This document shows, one piece after another, positions 1 to 6,020 of a stretch of 6,345 bases of DNA. The translations under genes were made by a program, and so were the position numbers. Location: contig JAAZKL010000179.1 of assembly GCA_012799845.1 (NCBI GenBank), positions 1 through 6,345 on the forward strand, in the 5' to 3' direction. Below the pieces are notes generated by a model. The model was given only the letters and a program-made list of their open reading frames with translations, searched no databases and had not been told where the DNA came from. The DNA is from Clostridiaceae bacterium. Its GTDB lineage: Bacteria; Bacillota; Clostridia; Acetivibrionales; DTU013. Position 1 is the stretch's first letter; each line of letters opens with the position of its first letter.

Positions 1-2
1 AC

Positions 3-344
3 TTTGAAACGGTATTGGTGGACAATATGGGGGATGTGGTACAGCAGGTAGAAGTCAGGAAAGGCCTGCAGCCAGTGACTGATGCAGTGTTTAGGGAGGA
101 TGTGAAGCTGCTTCTCAGAAAAGGAGAAAAGGGGAAGATCGAAAGAGTGATAAACCTGGACGCCGACTTAAAGGCCCCTGTTAAATCAGGCCAGAAGATC
201 GGCGAAGTGATCTACACATTATCGGGAAAAGAGGTGGGGAAGGCTGACATAGTGGCGTCCAGCGACGTCCAAAAGGCGTCCTTCTTCAGGATAATGCTCA
301 GACTCATGGAGGAATGGTTCTGCCTGGGCAGAGCCACTGGCTGA
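3..344 (+). CDS. D-alanyl-D-alanine carboxypeptidase, C-terminal part (5' end outside the window)
   Basis: The reading frame is already open at the left edge and ends at TGA 342-344, leaving 113 residues. They resemble the all-beta PBP5 C-terminal domain that follows the catalytic domain of DacA/DacB/DacF-type enzymes: a stretch ending VRKGLQPVTDAV, then VINLDADLKAPVKSGQKIG, then GKEVGKADIVASSDVQKASF. The last residues (FFRIMLRLMEEWF) form an amphipathic helix of the kind that anchors these enzymes to the outer face of the membrane. The family trims the terminal D-Ala from peptidoglycan pentapeptides. The catalytic SxxK, SxN and KTG motifs lie upstream and cannot be checked. The spore-former context suggests a dacF or dacB paralogue, but the C-terminal domain cannot decide which, so no symbol is given. 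An intrinsic terminator follows. Confidence 0.85.
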   Translation, partial: FETVLVDNMGDVVQQVEVRKGLQPVTDAVFREDVKLLLRKGEKGKIERVINLDADLKAPVKSGQKIGEVIYTLSGKEVGKADIVASSDVQKASFFRIMLRLMEEWFCLGRATG

Positions 345-417
345 ACGCCGCATCAGGGCGCAGCGGGCCGGATTCCGACGAAGGCAGGTACATCCCGTGA
401 GCATATATCGTCCAATG

Positions 418-452
418 ACCAGCAGAAGATCATTGATCGGCTGCTGGTTTTT
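418..452 (+). terminator. Intrinsic terminator after the carboxypeptidase gene
   Basis: A perfect 8-bp stem, ACCAGCAG (418-425) with CTGCTGGT (441-448), is followed by a run of five Ts (448-452). The 15-nt loop can pair further through GATC (428-431) and GATC (435-438). It lies 73 bases after the carboxypeptidase stop and about 100 bases before the next start, so it should separate the two transcripts. Confidence 0.85.
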
Positions 453-492
453 ATCATGCGACAGATTGGGTAAGTAATATTACAGACAGACT

Positions 493-520
493 TTTACTTT
501 CAACTTTGGTAAAATAGAAT
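493..520 (+). promoter_or_regulatory. Possible sigma-A promoter of the M50 protease gene
   Basis: TTTACT (493-498, four of six consensus bases) is followed after 16 bp by TAGAAT (515-520). A TAAAAT at 510-515 is an alternative -10. The site is placed correctly after the upstream terminator and about 35 bases before the gene. The match is moderate, so it is tentative. Confidence 0.4.
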
Positions 521-554
521 AAAGGTACGATCCGGAAAGAATGGTGAAAGAAAA

Positions 555-1253
555 ATGAGAGACAACATGATAATGTTTTTATATGCGATACCAGCTATCC
601 TTGTTTCGCTGAGTTTTCATGAGATGGCTCATGCATATGCGTCATACAGGCTTGGAGACCCTACCGCCAAAAGGCTGGGGAGGCTGACGATGAATCCGCT
701 GAAGCATCTGGACCCTGTCGGCACGCTCATGCTTGTGGCGTCGATGTTCAGCGGCGTCGGATTTGGCTGGGCAAAGCCTGTGCCTATCGATCCCACCTAC
801 TACAGGAACTACAAACGCGGGACTGTCCTGGTAAGCCTGGCCGGTCCGCTTTCAAACCTGCTGCTGGCATTCATATTTTCGTTCCCGATGGCACTGATCG
901 CAGCGGAAAGCGGGCTGACGGGCAATGAAATATATAACAGCAGATACCTGATATATGGCGTGGATTTCTCGCTGAGATCAGTTGTGTTCAACATCAGCAG
1001 GATGTTCTACATGATGAACATCGGCCTTGCAATATTCAACCTGCTTCCCGTACCGCCGCTGGACGGTTCGAAGATACTTATGGCAGTGCTTCCGACAAAG
1101 GAGTACTACAGCCTCATGCGCTATGGCAGATATATAGGTCTCATGTTCCTGGCGCTGATGGTGCTGAAGCCAGGCGTACTGTCTACTGTCATGGATCCGT
1201 TGAGGAGGGCTGTTGAAACGTTATTCGGCCTTGTAGGATCGATCTTTATATAA
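555..1253 (+). CDS. Site-2 protease family membrane metalloprotease (peptidase M50)
   Basis: A 232-residue integral membrane protein. The zinc-binding HEMAH (HExxH) motif is at residues 22-26 inside the first hydrophobic segment. It is followed by the family's RLGDPTAKRLGRLTMNPLKH block (32-51), which includes NP; then AGPLSN (96-101) in another membrane segment; and the third zinc-ligand motif NLLPVPPLDGS (162-172), with Asp170 as the expected ligand. All elements needed for activity are present. The family cleaves substrates within the membrane; this short form has no PDZ domain, and its substrate is unknown. The start is uncertain: ATG 555 has only a weak GAAAG upstream, and ATG 567 or 573 would remove only 4 or 6 residues. 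M50 genes of this type are often found near scpA/scpB in Clostridia, so the context fits. Confidence 0.93.
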   Translation: MRDNMIMFLYAIPAILVSLSFHEMAHAYASYRLGDPTAKRLGRLTMNPLKHLDPVGTLMLVASMFSGVGFGWAKPVPIDPTYYRNYKRGTVLVSLAGPLSNLLLAFIFSFPMALIAAESGLTGNEIYNSRYLIYGVDFSLRSVVFNISRMFYMMNIGLAIFNLLPVPPLDGSKILMAVLPTKEYYSLMRYGRYIGLMFLALMVLKPGVLSTVMDPLRRAVETLFGLVGSIFI

Positions 1254-1284
1254 GGTTGTCTGGCACTGTTTTACCCGATATTAC

Positions 1285-1313
1285 TTGACACCTTTTAATG
1301 CTGAAACTACAAT
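1285..1313 (+). promoter_or_regulatory. Strong sigma-A promoter of trpS
   Basis: A perfect -35 TTGACA (1285-1290), a 17-bp spacer and TACAAT (1308-1313, five of six). Transcription should start near 1320, leaving a leader of only about 45 nt before trpS, which is too short for a T-box. It probably also serves the genes after trpS. Confidence 0.85.
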
Positions 1314-1350
1314 ATGAATAAGTTTATAAAGCAAAACAACCTGAGAAATG

Positions 1351-1360
1351 GAAGGCGAGG
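1351..1360 (+). promoter_or_regulatory. Ribosome binding site deciding the trpS start
   Basis: The purine-rich GAAGGCGAGG ends five bases before ATG 1366. The alternative ATG at 1348 has no comparable site, and it would add six residues (MEGEAH) that precede the usual N-terminus of the family. Confidence 0.65.
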
Positions 1361-1365
1361 CACAT

Positions 1366-2373
1366 ATGGGAGCAAACACGGAAAGAAAAACCATGCTCAG
1401 CGGCGCGAGGCCGACAGGTGCACTGCATCTGGGGAATTATTTCGGAGCGCTTGAAAATTGGGTGAAGCTGCAGGAGGAATATGACTGCTTTTACTTCATA
1501 GCAGACTGGCACGCCCTGACGACCGGTTACGAAGATACTTCGGAACTGAAATCCAATATTACTAACATGGTCATAGACTGGCTCAGCGTCGGACTGGACC
1601 CGGAAAAGAGTACGCTGTTTCTCCAGTCGGCAGTAAAGGAGCATGCCGAGCTGCATATGCTGTTCTCCATGATAACACCGCTTTCCTGGCTGTACAGGTG
1701 TCCTACTTACAAGGATCAGATACAGCAACTGAAGGACAGAAATATATTGACATATGGCTTTTTGGGATATCCGTGCCTGCAGGCTGCCGACATCCTCATA
1801 TACAGGGCGTCTGCCGTGCCCGTTGGCGAGGACCAGGTGCCCCATGTGGAACTGACGAGAGAAATTGCGAGAAGATTCAATTATCTTTACGGGGAAGTGT
1901 TCCCTGAACCGCAGTCCTTACTGACAAAAGCAAAAGTATTGCCCGGCACGGACGGCAGGAAAATGAGCAAGAGCTACGACAACACCATCGCGCTGTCAGA
2001 CGCCCCTGAAACGGTGCGCAAAAAAGTAATGTCCATGGTGACCGACCCCGCGAGGGTCAGGAAGGATGATCCCGGCCATCCGGAGGTATGTACCGTATTT
2101 GCATTCCACAAGGTGTTCGACGAAGACGGTGTTTCCGAAACAGAAGCACTGTGCAGGGCAGGCAGCATCGGATGCGTCCAGTGCAAAAAGAATCTATGCT
2201 CAAAGATGGCTGCCAAACTGACGCCCATATATGAAAAAAGGCAGGAGATCCTCAGAAAGCCTGACTATATGGACTATTTAAAGGAAGTCATTGAAAACGG
2301 GAATGCCCGTGCCAGGGAAACTGCCGAAAAAACGATGGCTGAAGTCAGGAAAGCGATGAATGTGGACTGGTGA
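1366..2373 (+). CDS. trpS: Tryptophan--tRNA ligase, with predicted Fe-S-type cysteine motif
   Basis: A 335-residue class Ic aminoacyl-tRNA synthetase, which activates tryptophan with ATP and loads it on tRNA-Trp in the cytoplasm. The N-terminal LSGARPTGALHLGNYFGAL contains the HIGH-type signature (HLGN, residues 21-24). VGEDQ (153-157) lies in the tryptophan/ATP site region, and GRKMSKS carries the catalytic loop KMSKS at 199-203. Length is normal. The anticodon-binding half contains Cys242, Cys263, Cys270 and Cys273, spaced C-x20-C-x6-C-x2-C. This closely resembles the C-x22-C-x6-C-x2-C motif that holds a [4Fe-4S] cluster in Thermotoga maritima TrpRS; cluster binding here is inferred. It has its own promoter, and no clear terminator separates it from scpA. 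It ends with TGA directly followed by TAA. Confidence 0.97.
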   Translation: MGANTERKTMLSGARPTGALHLGNYFGALENWVKLQEEYDCFYFIADWHALTTGYEDTSELKSNITNMVIDWLSVGLDPEKSTLFLQSAVKEHAELHMLFSMITPLSWLYRCPTYKDQIQQLKDRNILTYGFLGYPCLQAADILIYRASAVPVGEDQVPHVELTREIARRFNYLYGEVFPEPQSLLTKAKVLPGTDGRKMSKSYDNTIALSDAPETVRKKVMSMVTDPARVRKDDPGHPEVCTVFAFHKVFDEDGVSETEALCRAGSIGCVQCKKNLCSKMAAKLTPIYEKRQEILRKPDYMDYLKEVIENGNARARETAEKTMAEVRKAMNVDW

Positions 2374-2392
2374 TAATGCGGAAAAAACAGCC

Positions 2393-2410
2393 CTGAACAG
2401 GTGAGTTCAG
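2393..2410 (+). other. Small hairpin in the trpS-scpA gap, not a terminator
   Basis: CTGAAC (2393-2398) can pair with GTTCAG (2405-2410) around the six-base loop AGGTGA. No T-run follows, so it is not expected to stop transcription. It could be an mRNA-stability or processing element, or chance. The rest of the 111-base gap shows only a short GGCC-rich repeat near 2447-2459. Confidence 0.3.
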
Positions 2411-2472
2411 CTTCGAATGGATACAACGGGCAAAAGGATCACTGCAGGCCGGCAAGGCCAGGATGAGATTCC

Positions 2473-2478
2473 GGGGGA
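2473..2478 (+). promoter_or_regulatory. Ribosome binding site deciding the TTG start of scpA
   Basis: GGGGGA lies six bases before TTG 2485. An in-frame TGA at 2464-2466 excludes any start further upstream, and no in-frame ATG appears until well inside the conserved domain. Confidence 0.65.
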
Positions 2479-2484
2479 ATATAC

Positions 2485-3279
2485 TTGGAAAGCGTACTTA
2501 CCAATGCATGCAAAATCAAAATAGATAACTTTGAAGGTCCCTTTGATCTGCTTTTTCATCTGATAGAGAAGAACCAGTTCAACATATATGATATCCCCAT
2601 AAATGCCATTACGGATCAGTACATGGAATATCTTTTCGCCATGCAGGAAATGGATCTTGAGATAGCGAGCGAGTTTCTTGTAATGGCATCCACGCTTTTA
2701 CACATAAAATCGAAGATGCTGCTCCCTTCCAGGAAAGAGGAGGACCAACAGGAGGCGGACCCGAGAGAGGAACTGGTGCTGAAGCTCCTGGAATACAGAA
2801 AGTACAAGGATTTTTCCAATGTACTGAGAGAACGCGAGAAAGAGTGGTCAAAGGTATACTGGAAGCTGCCTGAACCAATCACCTGTATAAGGAAAGACGA
2901 AGTCGTCGAGCTTGTGCCTGATGAACTGAAAAGGGTCTATACAGAACTGCTGGAGAAAAACAGGAGAAAGATGAATCCCAATGTAAACAGAATCAACCGT
3001 ATAGTCCAGCACGAAAAAGTATCCCTGAGGAGCAAGATGAGGGAAATAAACAGGGAACTGGTCAAAAAGGGCAGGTTCAAATTCTTTGAACTGTTTTCAT
3101 TCAAAACGAGGTCCAGGACCGACATCATAACAGGTTTCCTGGCGATACTTGAACTGTCCAGGCTGAGGAGGGTCAGGCTCGAGCAAAGAAGGATCCATGG
3201 AGAGATATATATCAGCAAGGTCGAAATGGCGCCGGAACTGGGCAAAATCGACGCACGGGAGCTTGACAGCATGGCATGA
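2485..3279 (+). CDS. scpA: Segregation and condensation protein A (kleisin)
   Basis: A 264-residue ScpA, the kleisin subunit that bridges the two heads of an SMC dimer and, with ScpB, forms the bacterial condensin-like complex for chromosome compaction and segregation. Family landmarks are clear: NFEGPFDLLFHLIEKN at 15-30, YDIPINAITDQYMEYL at 35-50, an acidic/basic middle that ScpB is expected to grip, and a C-terminal winged helix (about 205-246) including FLAILELSRLRRVRLEQ and GEIYIS. Length is near the usual 250. The start is TTG at 2485: the frame is closed upstream by TGA 2464, no earlier start exists, and GGGGGA sits at proper spacing. The basic stretch KNRRKMNPNVNRINRIVQ (158-175) is linker-like. 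It is followed by scpB after 54 bases, as in most Bacillota. Confidence 0.96.
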   Translation: MESVLTNACKIKIDNFEGPFDLLFHLIEKNQFNIYDIPINAITDQYMEYLFAMQEMDLEIASEFLVMASTLLHIKSKMLLPSRKEEDQQEADPREELVLKLLEYRKYKDFSNVLREREKEWSKVYWKLPEPITCIRKDEVVELVPDELKRVYTELLEKNRRKMNPNVNRINRIVQHEKVSLRSKMREINRELVKKGRFKFFELFSFKTRSRTDIITGFLAILELSRLRRVRLEQRRIHGEIYISKVEMAPELGKIDARELDSMA

Positions 3280-3333
3280 CCGTGTGCAGGGCGTCCGGAT
3301 CACGAAAATTATTGATGCAGGAAGGCAATTGAT

Positions 3334-3927
3334 ATGGATATAAAGGAAATGGAAGCAATAGTTGAAGGCTTGCTTTTTGCAGCGGGAGATCCCGTACCGC
3401 TGGTAAAGATCGCAGAAATACTGGAACTGGACAAAGCAACGGCAAAACGGCTGCTCGACAACATGTCGATCAGGATACAGAACTCTCTGAGAGGCATACT
3501 GATGCGGGAAGTAGACGGGAGCTACCAGTTATGCACGAGGCCTGAGCACTTTGAATACATAAGCAGACTGGCTGAACCCAGGCAGAAACAGACCCTGTCC
3601 CAGGCGGCTTTCGAGACCCTGGCGATAATAGCATACAACCAGCCTGTCACAAGGGCCAGGATAGAGGCGATCAGAGGAGTCAATTCCGACAGCTCCATCG
3701 CCACACTGCTGGAGAGGGGTCTGATAAAGGAAGCCGGCAGGCTTGACTCCCCGGGGAGGCCCTTGCTGTATGAAACCACCGGGGAATTCCTCAGAAGCTT
3801 CGGTTTCAGGTCTGTAAAAGACCTGCCCATGCTCGAACTGGACAAAATGGTTTCTGATGAAAGCAATAGTACGGAAACGGACGGCAATGCATTAAACTCT
3901 GAACAAACACATAGCAGGATGAAATAA
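3334..3927 (+). CDS. scpB: Segregation and condensation protein B
   Basis: A 197-residue ScpB, the dimeric winged-helix partner that binds the central part of ScpA in the SMC complex. The N-terminal winged helix begins with the typical EAIVEGLLFAAGDPVPLVKI (7-26). The second winged helix carries the family signature from LSQAAFETLAIIAYNQPVTR (88-107) through IRGVNSDSSIATLLERGLI (113-131) to GRPLLYETTGEFLRSFG (141-157). The last 25 or so residues are polar and probably disordered, as is common in the family. Length matches the family. ATG 3334 is preceded by a strong AGGAAGG (3319-3325) at eight bases. Its position directly after scpA reflects stoichiometric expression of the complex. Confidence 0.97.
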   Translation: MDIKEMEAIVEGLLFAAGDPVPLVKIAEILELDKATAKRLLDNMSIRIQNSLRGILMREVDGSYQLCTRPEHFEYISRLAEPRQKQTLSQAAFETLAIIAYNQPVTRARIEAIRGVNSDSSIATLLERGLIKEAGRLDSPGRPLLYETTGEFLRSFGFRSVKDLPMLELDKMVSDESNSTETDGNALNSEQTHSRMK

Positions 3928-3973
3928 TACTTTATTGGAAAAAATAGCTTGTGGAGCATTACCTTATCACATT

Positions 3974-3977
3974 GGAG
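3974..3977 (+). promoter_or_regulatory. Ribosome binding site deciding the DUF2953 gene start
   Basis: GGAG lies six bases before ATG 3984. The longer alternative beginning with GTG 3951 has no recognisable binding site, and it would put eleven extra residues before the N-terminal membrane segment. Confidence 0.55.
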
Positions 3978-3983
3978 CCGACG

Positions 3984-4649
3984 ATGCTTTACAAAGCTGT
4001 TTTTTTTATATCGATCCTGTATATCGTGCTGTTTGTCGTACGAATAAAGGCTGCCGTCAAGTATACCAGGAACGAGCAGGAAGAATGGGTACTTTTTTGC
4101 TTTTATGCAGGAAAGGGAATGATAAGGTATGAGATGAAAGTGCCGCTGGTCAGAAAGGAAAACGGCAAACTGAAATTCAAGCTGGTAAAAGGCCAGAGCC
4201 CTGAAATGCGGGGCGGTTCGAAAGAAAGCGAAAAACTGTCGCCGGAGGACATAGTCGAAAAATTGATCAGTGTAAGGCGATACCTTAAAGATCACGGCAG
4301 CATCCTGGAGGATATCAGGAAGTACCTCAACAGGCACAACATACATGCGGAGATAGACATAAGGCTGAAGCAGGGAGCCGGCGACGCCGCCGGGACAGGC
4401 CTGATATGCGGTGCGCTGTGGAGTGTCGCCGGAATACTCGTCACACATATATCACGCCATCTGAAAATAACAGGCAAAAGGATCCAAATCACGCCATGCT
4501 TCAATGACAAGGTTTTTGAAGTGGAAGCCTGCTGCATATTTCATGCCAGGTTGGTCCATATTATAGTTGTGTTGAAAAAAATATACTGTATGAAATACAG
4601 GATCCGAAAAAAGGCAAAAAAATCAACAGGTGGTGAATCGAATGGCTGA
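3984..4649 (+). CDS. DUF2953 domain membrane protein (YtfI-like)
   Basis: A 221-residue protein of unknown biochemical role. An N-terminal membrane segment covers about residues 5-19 (AVFFISILYIVLFVV), followed by a basic, mostly soluble body. The DUF2953 hallmark is GAGDAAGTGLICGALW at 131-146, followed by the ITPCFN block (169-174), which in relatives reads roughly I-x-P-x-F. The tail has a hydrophobic stretch (HIIVVLKKIY, 192-201) and ends in a lysine-rich segment. The N-terminal segment suggests a membrane-tethered protein whose orientation I cannot assign. I chose ATG 3984 because GGAG is correctly spaced; GTG 3951 is possible. The stop overlaps the ytfJ start by 8 nt. From memory, B. 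subtilis ytfI, next to ytfJ, belongs to the same family, so a sporulation-linked role is inferred from pairing, not shown by the sequence. Confidence 0.85.
   Translation: MLYKAVFFISILYIVLFVVRIKAAVKYTRNEQEEWVLFCFYAGKGMIRYEMKVPLVRKENGKLKFKLVKGQSPEMRGGSKESEKLSPEDIVEKLISVRRYLKDHGSILEDIRKYLNRHNIHAEIDIRLKQGAGDAAGTGLICGALWSVAGILVTHISRHLKITGKRIQITPCFNDKVFEVEACCIFHARLVHIIVVLKKIYCMKYRIRKKAKKSTGGESNG
4586..4600. repeat. Short inverted repeat upstream of ytfJ
   Basis: CTGTAT (4586-4591) and ATACAG (4595-4600) form a perfect 6-bp dyad around GAA, about 40 bases before the ytfJ start and inside the DUF2953 coding region. It may be a small RNA hairpin or chance; no convincing promoter adjoins it. Confidence 0.25.
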
Positions 4650-5091
4650 GCAGCATCCCATAGAAGCATTGATGAAGACGGCCATGGAAAGCATCAGGGA
4701 AATGGTCGATGTCAATACCATAGTGGGCGATGCGGTGCAGGCACCCGATGGAACGGTCATCATTCCCATATCGAAGGTGACGTTCGGGTTTGCGGCCGGG
4801 GGCGGCGAGTACGGCAATACCGTCAGCGAAGAAGATAAAAAGGACCGGGACGATGAAGGAGAAAACGGAGAAGACAGCGGGAAATTCCCGTTTGCCGGAG
4901 GCAGCGGAGCGGGCGTGAGCATCAACCCCGTCGCATTCATGGTGGTAGGGAACGGAAATATAAAGCTTCTGCCTGTCAACATCAACTCGACCCTCGACAA
5001 GGTGCTGGACCTTGTACCCGACTTTATGTGCAGGATAGAGAACATATGCAAGAGAAAGATCGCTGTGAAAAAAAGCGAGGACATTGAATAG
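4642..5091 (+). CDS. ytfJ: GerW family sporulation protein YtfJ
   Basis: A 149-residue YtfJ/GerW protein. The family is made during sporulation and is linked to spore germination in Bacillus; its molecular activity is unknown. Signatures are HPIEALMKTAMESIREMVDV (5-24), VGDAVQAPDGTVIIPISKVTFGF (28-50), glycine-rich AAGGGEYG (51-58), then GGSGAGVSINPVAFMVV (86-102) and KLLPVN (108-113). Between the two glycine-rich parts is a highly acidic linker, about residues 62-80, rich in Glu, Asp and Lys. I chose ATG 4642 over GTG 4630 because AGGTGGTG (4628-4635) is a good ribosome binding site at six bases from it. The first 8 nt overlap the end of the DUF2953 gene (ATGGCTGA contains both start and stop), implying translational coupling. 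No clear terminator follows. Confidence 0.95.
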   Translation: MAEQHPIEALMKTAMESIREMVDVNTIVGDAVQAPDGTVIIPISKVTFGFAAGGGEYGNTVSEEDKKDRDDEGENGEDSGKFPFAGGSGAGVSINPVAFMVVGNGNIKLLPVNINSTLDKVLDLVPDFMCRIENICKRKIAVKKSEDIE

Positions 5092-5162
5092 CCGGCAAAA
5101 CACGGCAATATGTGCAGGTGAAAACGGCTGCGGAGCCTGGTCATCAGTCCGGAAGGTATGTC

Positions 5163-5191
5163 TTTATATAAATGCAGGTTTGTGCTATGAT
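5163..5191 (+). promoter_or_regulatory. Extended -10 promoter of rluB
   Basis: TTTATA (5163-5168, four of six), a 17-bp spacer and TATGAT (5186-5191, five of six), with the TGC extension directly upstream (5183-5185). The predicted start of transcription is near 5198. A TATAAA at 5200-5205 could be a second, weaker -10. Confidence 0.65.
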
Positions 5192-5209
5192 TTTATGGGT
5201 ATAAAATCA
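5188..5209. promoter_or_regulatory. Perfect 9-bp inverted repeat over the rluB promoter, operator candidate
   Basis: TGATTTTAT (5188-5196) and ATAAAATCA (5201-5209) are exact reverse complements separated by GGGT. The dyad overlaps the -10 hexamer and the predicted start point, where a repressor would block RNA polymerase. Most of it lies at or before the start of the transcript, so an RNA hairpin is less likely if that promoter is right. The binding protein, if any, is unknown. Confidence 0.45.
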
Positions 5210-5235
5210 GCAAAACATCTGAAAGGAAATGGACT

Positions 5236-5955
5236 GTGATCAGGCTTCAGAAATTTCTGGCTGATGCCGGGGTATCATCAAGGCGCAAATGTGAAGAACT
5301 CATCCTGCAGGGCAGGGTCCAGGTCGACGGGAAAACAGTGACCGAACCGGGTACGAAGGTCGAAGGTTCCGAGTACATAAGGGTTGACGGCAAGGTAGTC
5401 AGGCCGGGACGGGAAAAGATCTACATTTTGCTGAACAAGCCGGCAGGCTGCATATCATCTGTGAAGGACCAGTTTTCAAGAAAAACGGTCATCGACCTGG
5501 TCAGCGGCATCAGGGAACGGATATATCCCGTTGGAAGGCTTGATTATGATACATCAGGACTGATCATACTGACCAATGACGGCGAGTTCGCAAATATGCT
5601 CATGCATCCCAGGCACGAAGCGGAAAAGGTATACAAGGCCGAGATCAAAGGCAGGCTGAGCGCTGGTGACATCGGACGTCTCAGGAGCGGGGTCGATATA
5701 GGGAATCATATCACCGCTCCGGCACATGTGAAGGTCATCAATGAGTCGGCACAGCGGTCAGTCGTTGAAATAAGGATACATGAAGGCCGGAACAGGCAGG
5801 TCAGGAAGATGTTCGAAGCAGTCGGACACCCGGTGATGCGACTAGAGAGAACAGCTATCGGCGGTATAACGGCCGATGGTCTTGAAGAAGGAAAGTGGCG
5901 GCATCTCACCGAAGAAGAGATAAACATGCTCAGGACAAAGTACGGGGATTTTTGA
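5236..5955 (+). CDS. rluB: RluB/RsuA-type 23S rRNA pseudouridine synthase
   Basis: A 239-residue pseudouridine synthase of the RsuA/RluB/RluE/RluF family. The N-terminal S4 RNA-binding domain covers about residues 1-58 (MIRLQKFLADAGVSSRRKCE, with GRVQVDGK at 26-33). The catalytic domain begins with ILLNKPAG (64-71) and holds the motif GRLDYDTSGLIILTNDG (100-116), in which Asp103 is the expected nucleophile. HEGRNRQVRKMFEAVGHPV further on is the family's C-terminal signature. RluB converts a uridine in the peptidyl-transferase region of 23S rRNA (2605 in E. coli numbering) to pseudouridine; RsuA, acting on 16S rRNA, is the main alternative. GTG 5236 follows AAAGGA (5222-5227) at eight bases and gives the standard N-terminus. 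It has its own promoter, overlapped by a dyad. Length is normal. Confidence 0.95.
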   Translation: MIRLQKFLADAGVSSRRKCEELILQGRVQVDGKTVTEPGTKVEGSEYIRVDGKVVRPGREKIYILLNKPAGCISSVKDQFSRKTVIDLVSGIRERIYPVGRLDYDTSGLIILTNDGEFANMLMHPRHEAEKVYKAEIKGRLSAGDIGRLRSGVDIGNHITAPAHVKVINESAQRSVVEIRIHEGRNRQVRKMFEAVGHPVMRLERTAIGGITADGLEEGKWRHLTEEEINMLRTKYGDF

Positions 5956-5985
5956 TTATTTTTTAACAAAATTGCTTCGAATTTA

Positions 5986-6014
5986 TTGACGTTGCGTTGC
6001 TGCAATGGTACACT
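5986..6014 (+). promoter_or_regulatory. Promoter of the structured RNA after rluB
   Basis: TTGACG (5986-5991, five of six), a 17-bp spacer and TACACT (6009-6014, four of six). Transcription would begin near 6021, just before the folded segment. It lies 31 bases after the rluB stop. Confidence 0.55.
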
Positions 6015-6020
6015 TGATAA

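Noticed and set aside
1324..1845. A 173-codon minus-strand frame antisense to trpS.
   Set aside because: It is completely covered by trpS and its promoter region and has no family features.
2417..2524. A 35-codon frame overlapping the start of scpA.
   Set aside because: It has no well-spaced ribosome binding site and no recognisable sequence, and it overlaps the confident scpA gene in another frame.
3522..4448. A 308-codon open frame on the minus strand across scpB and the DUF2953 gene.
   Set aside because: It lies antisense to two clear genes, shows no recognisable domain or ribosome binding site, and is explained by the codon composition of the + strand genes.
4561..5144. Two overlapping minus-strand frames of 173-180 codons opposite ytfJ.
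   Set aside because: They lie opposite a well-recognised YtfJ gene in two different frames; both are composition shadows.
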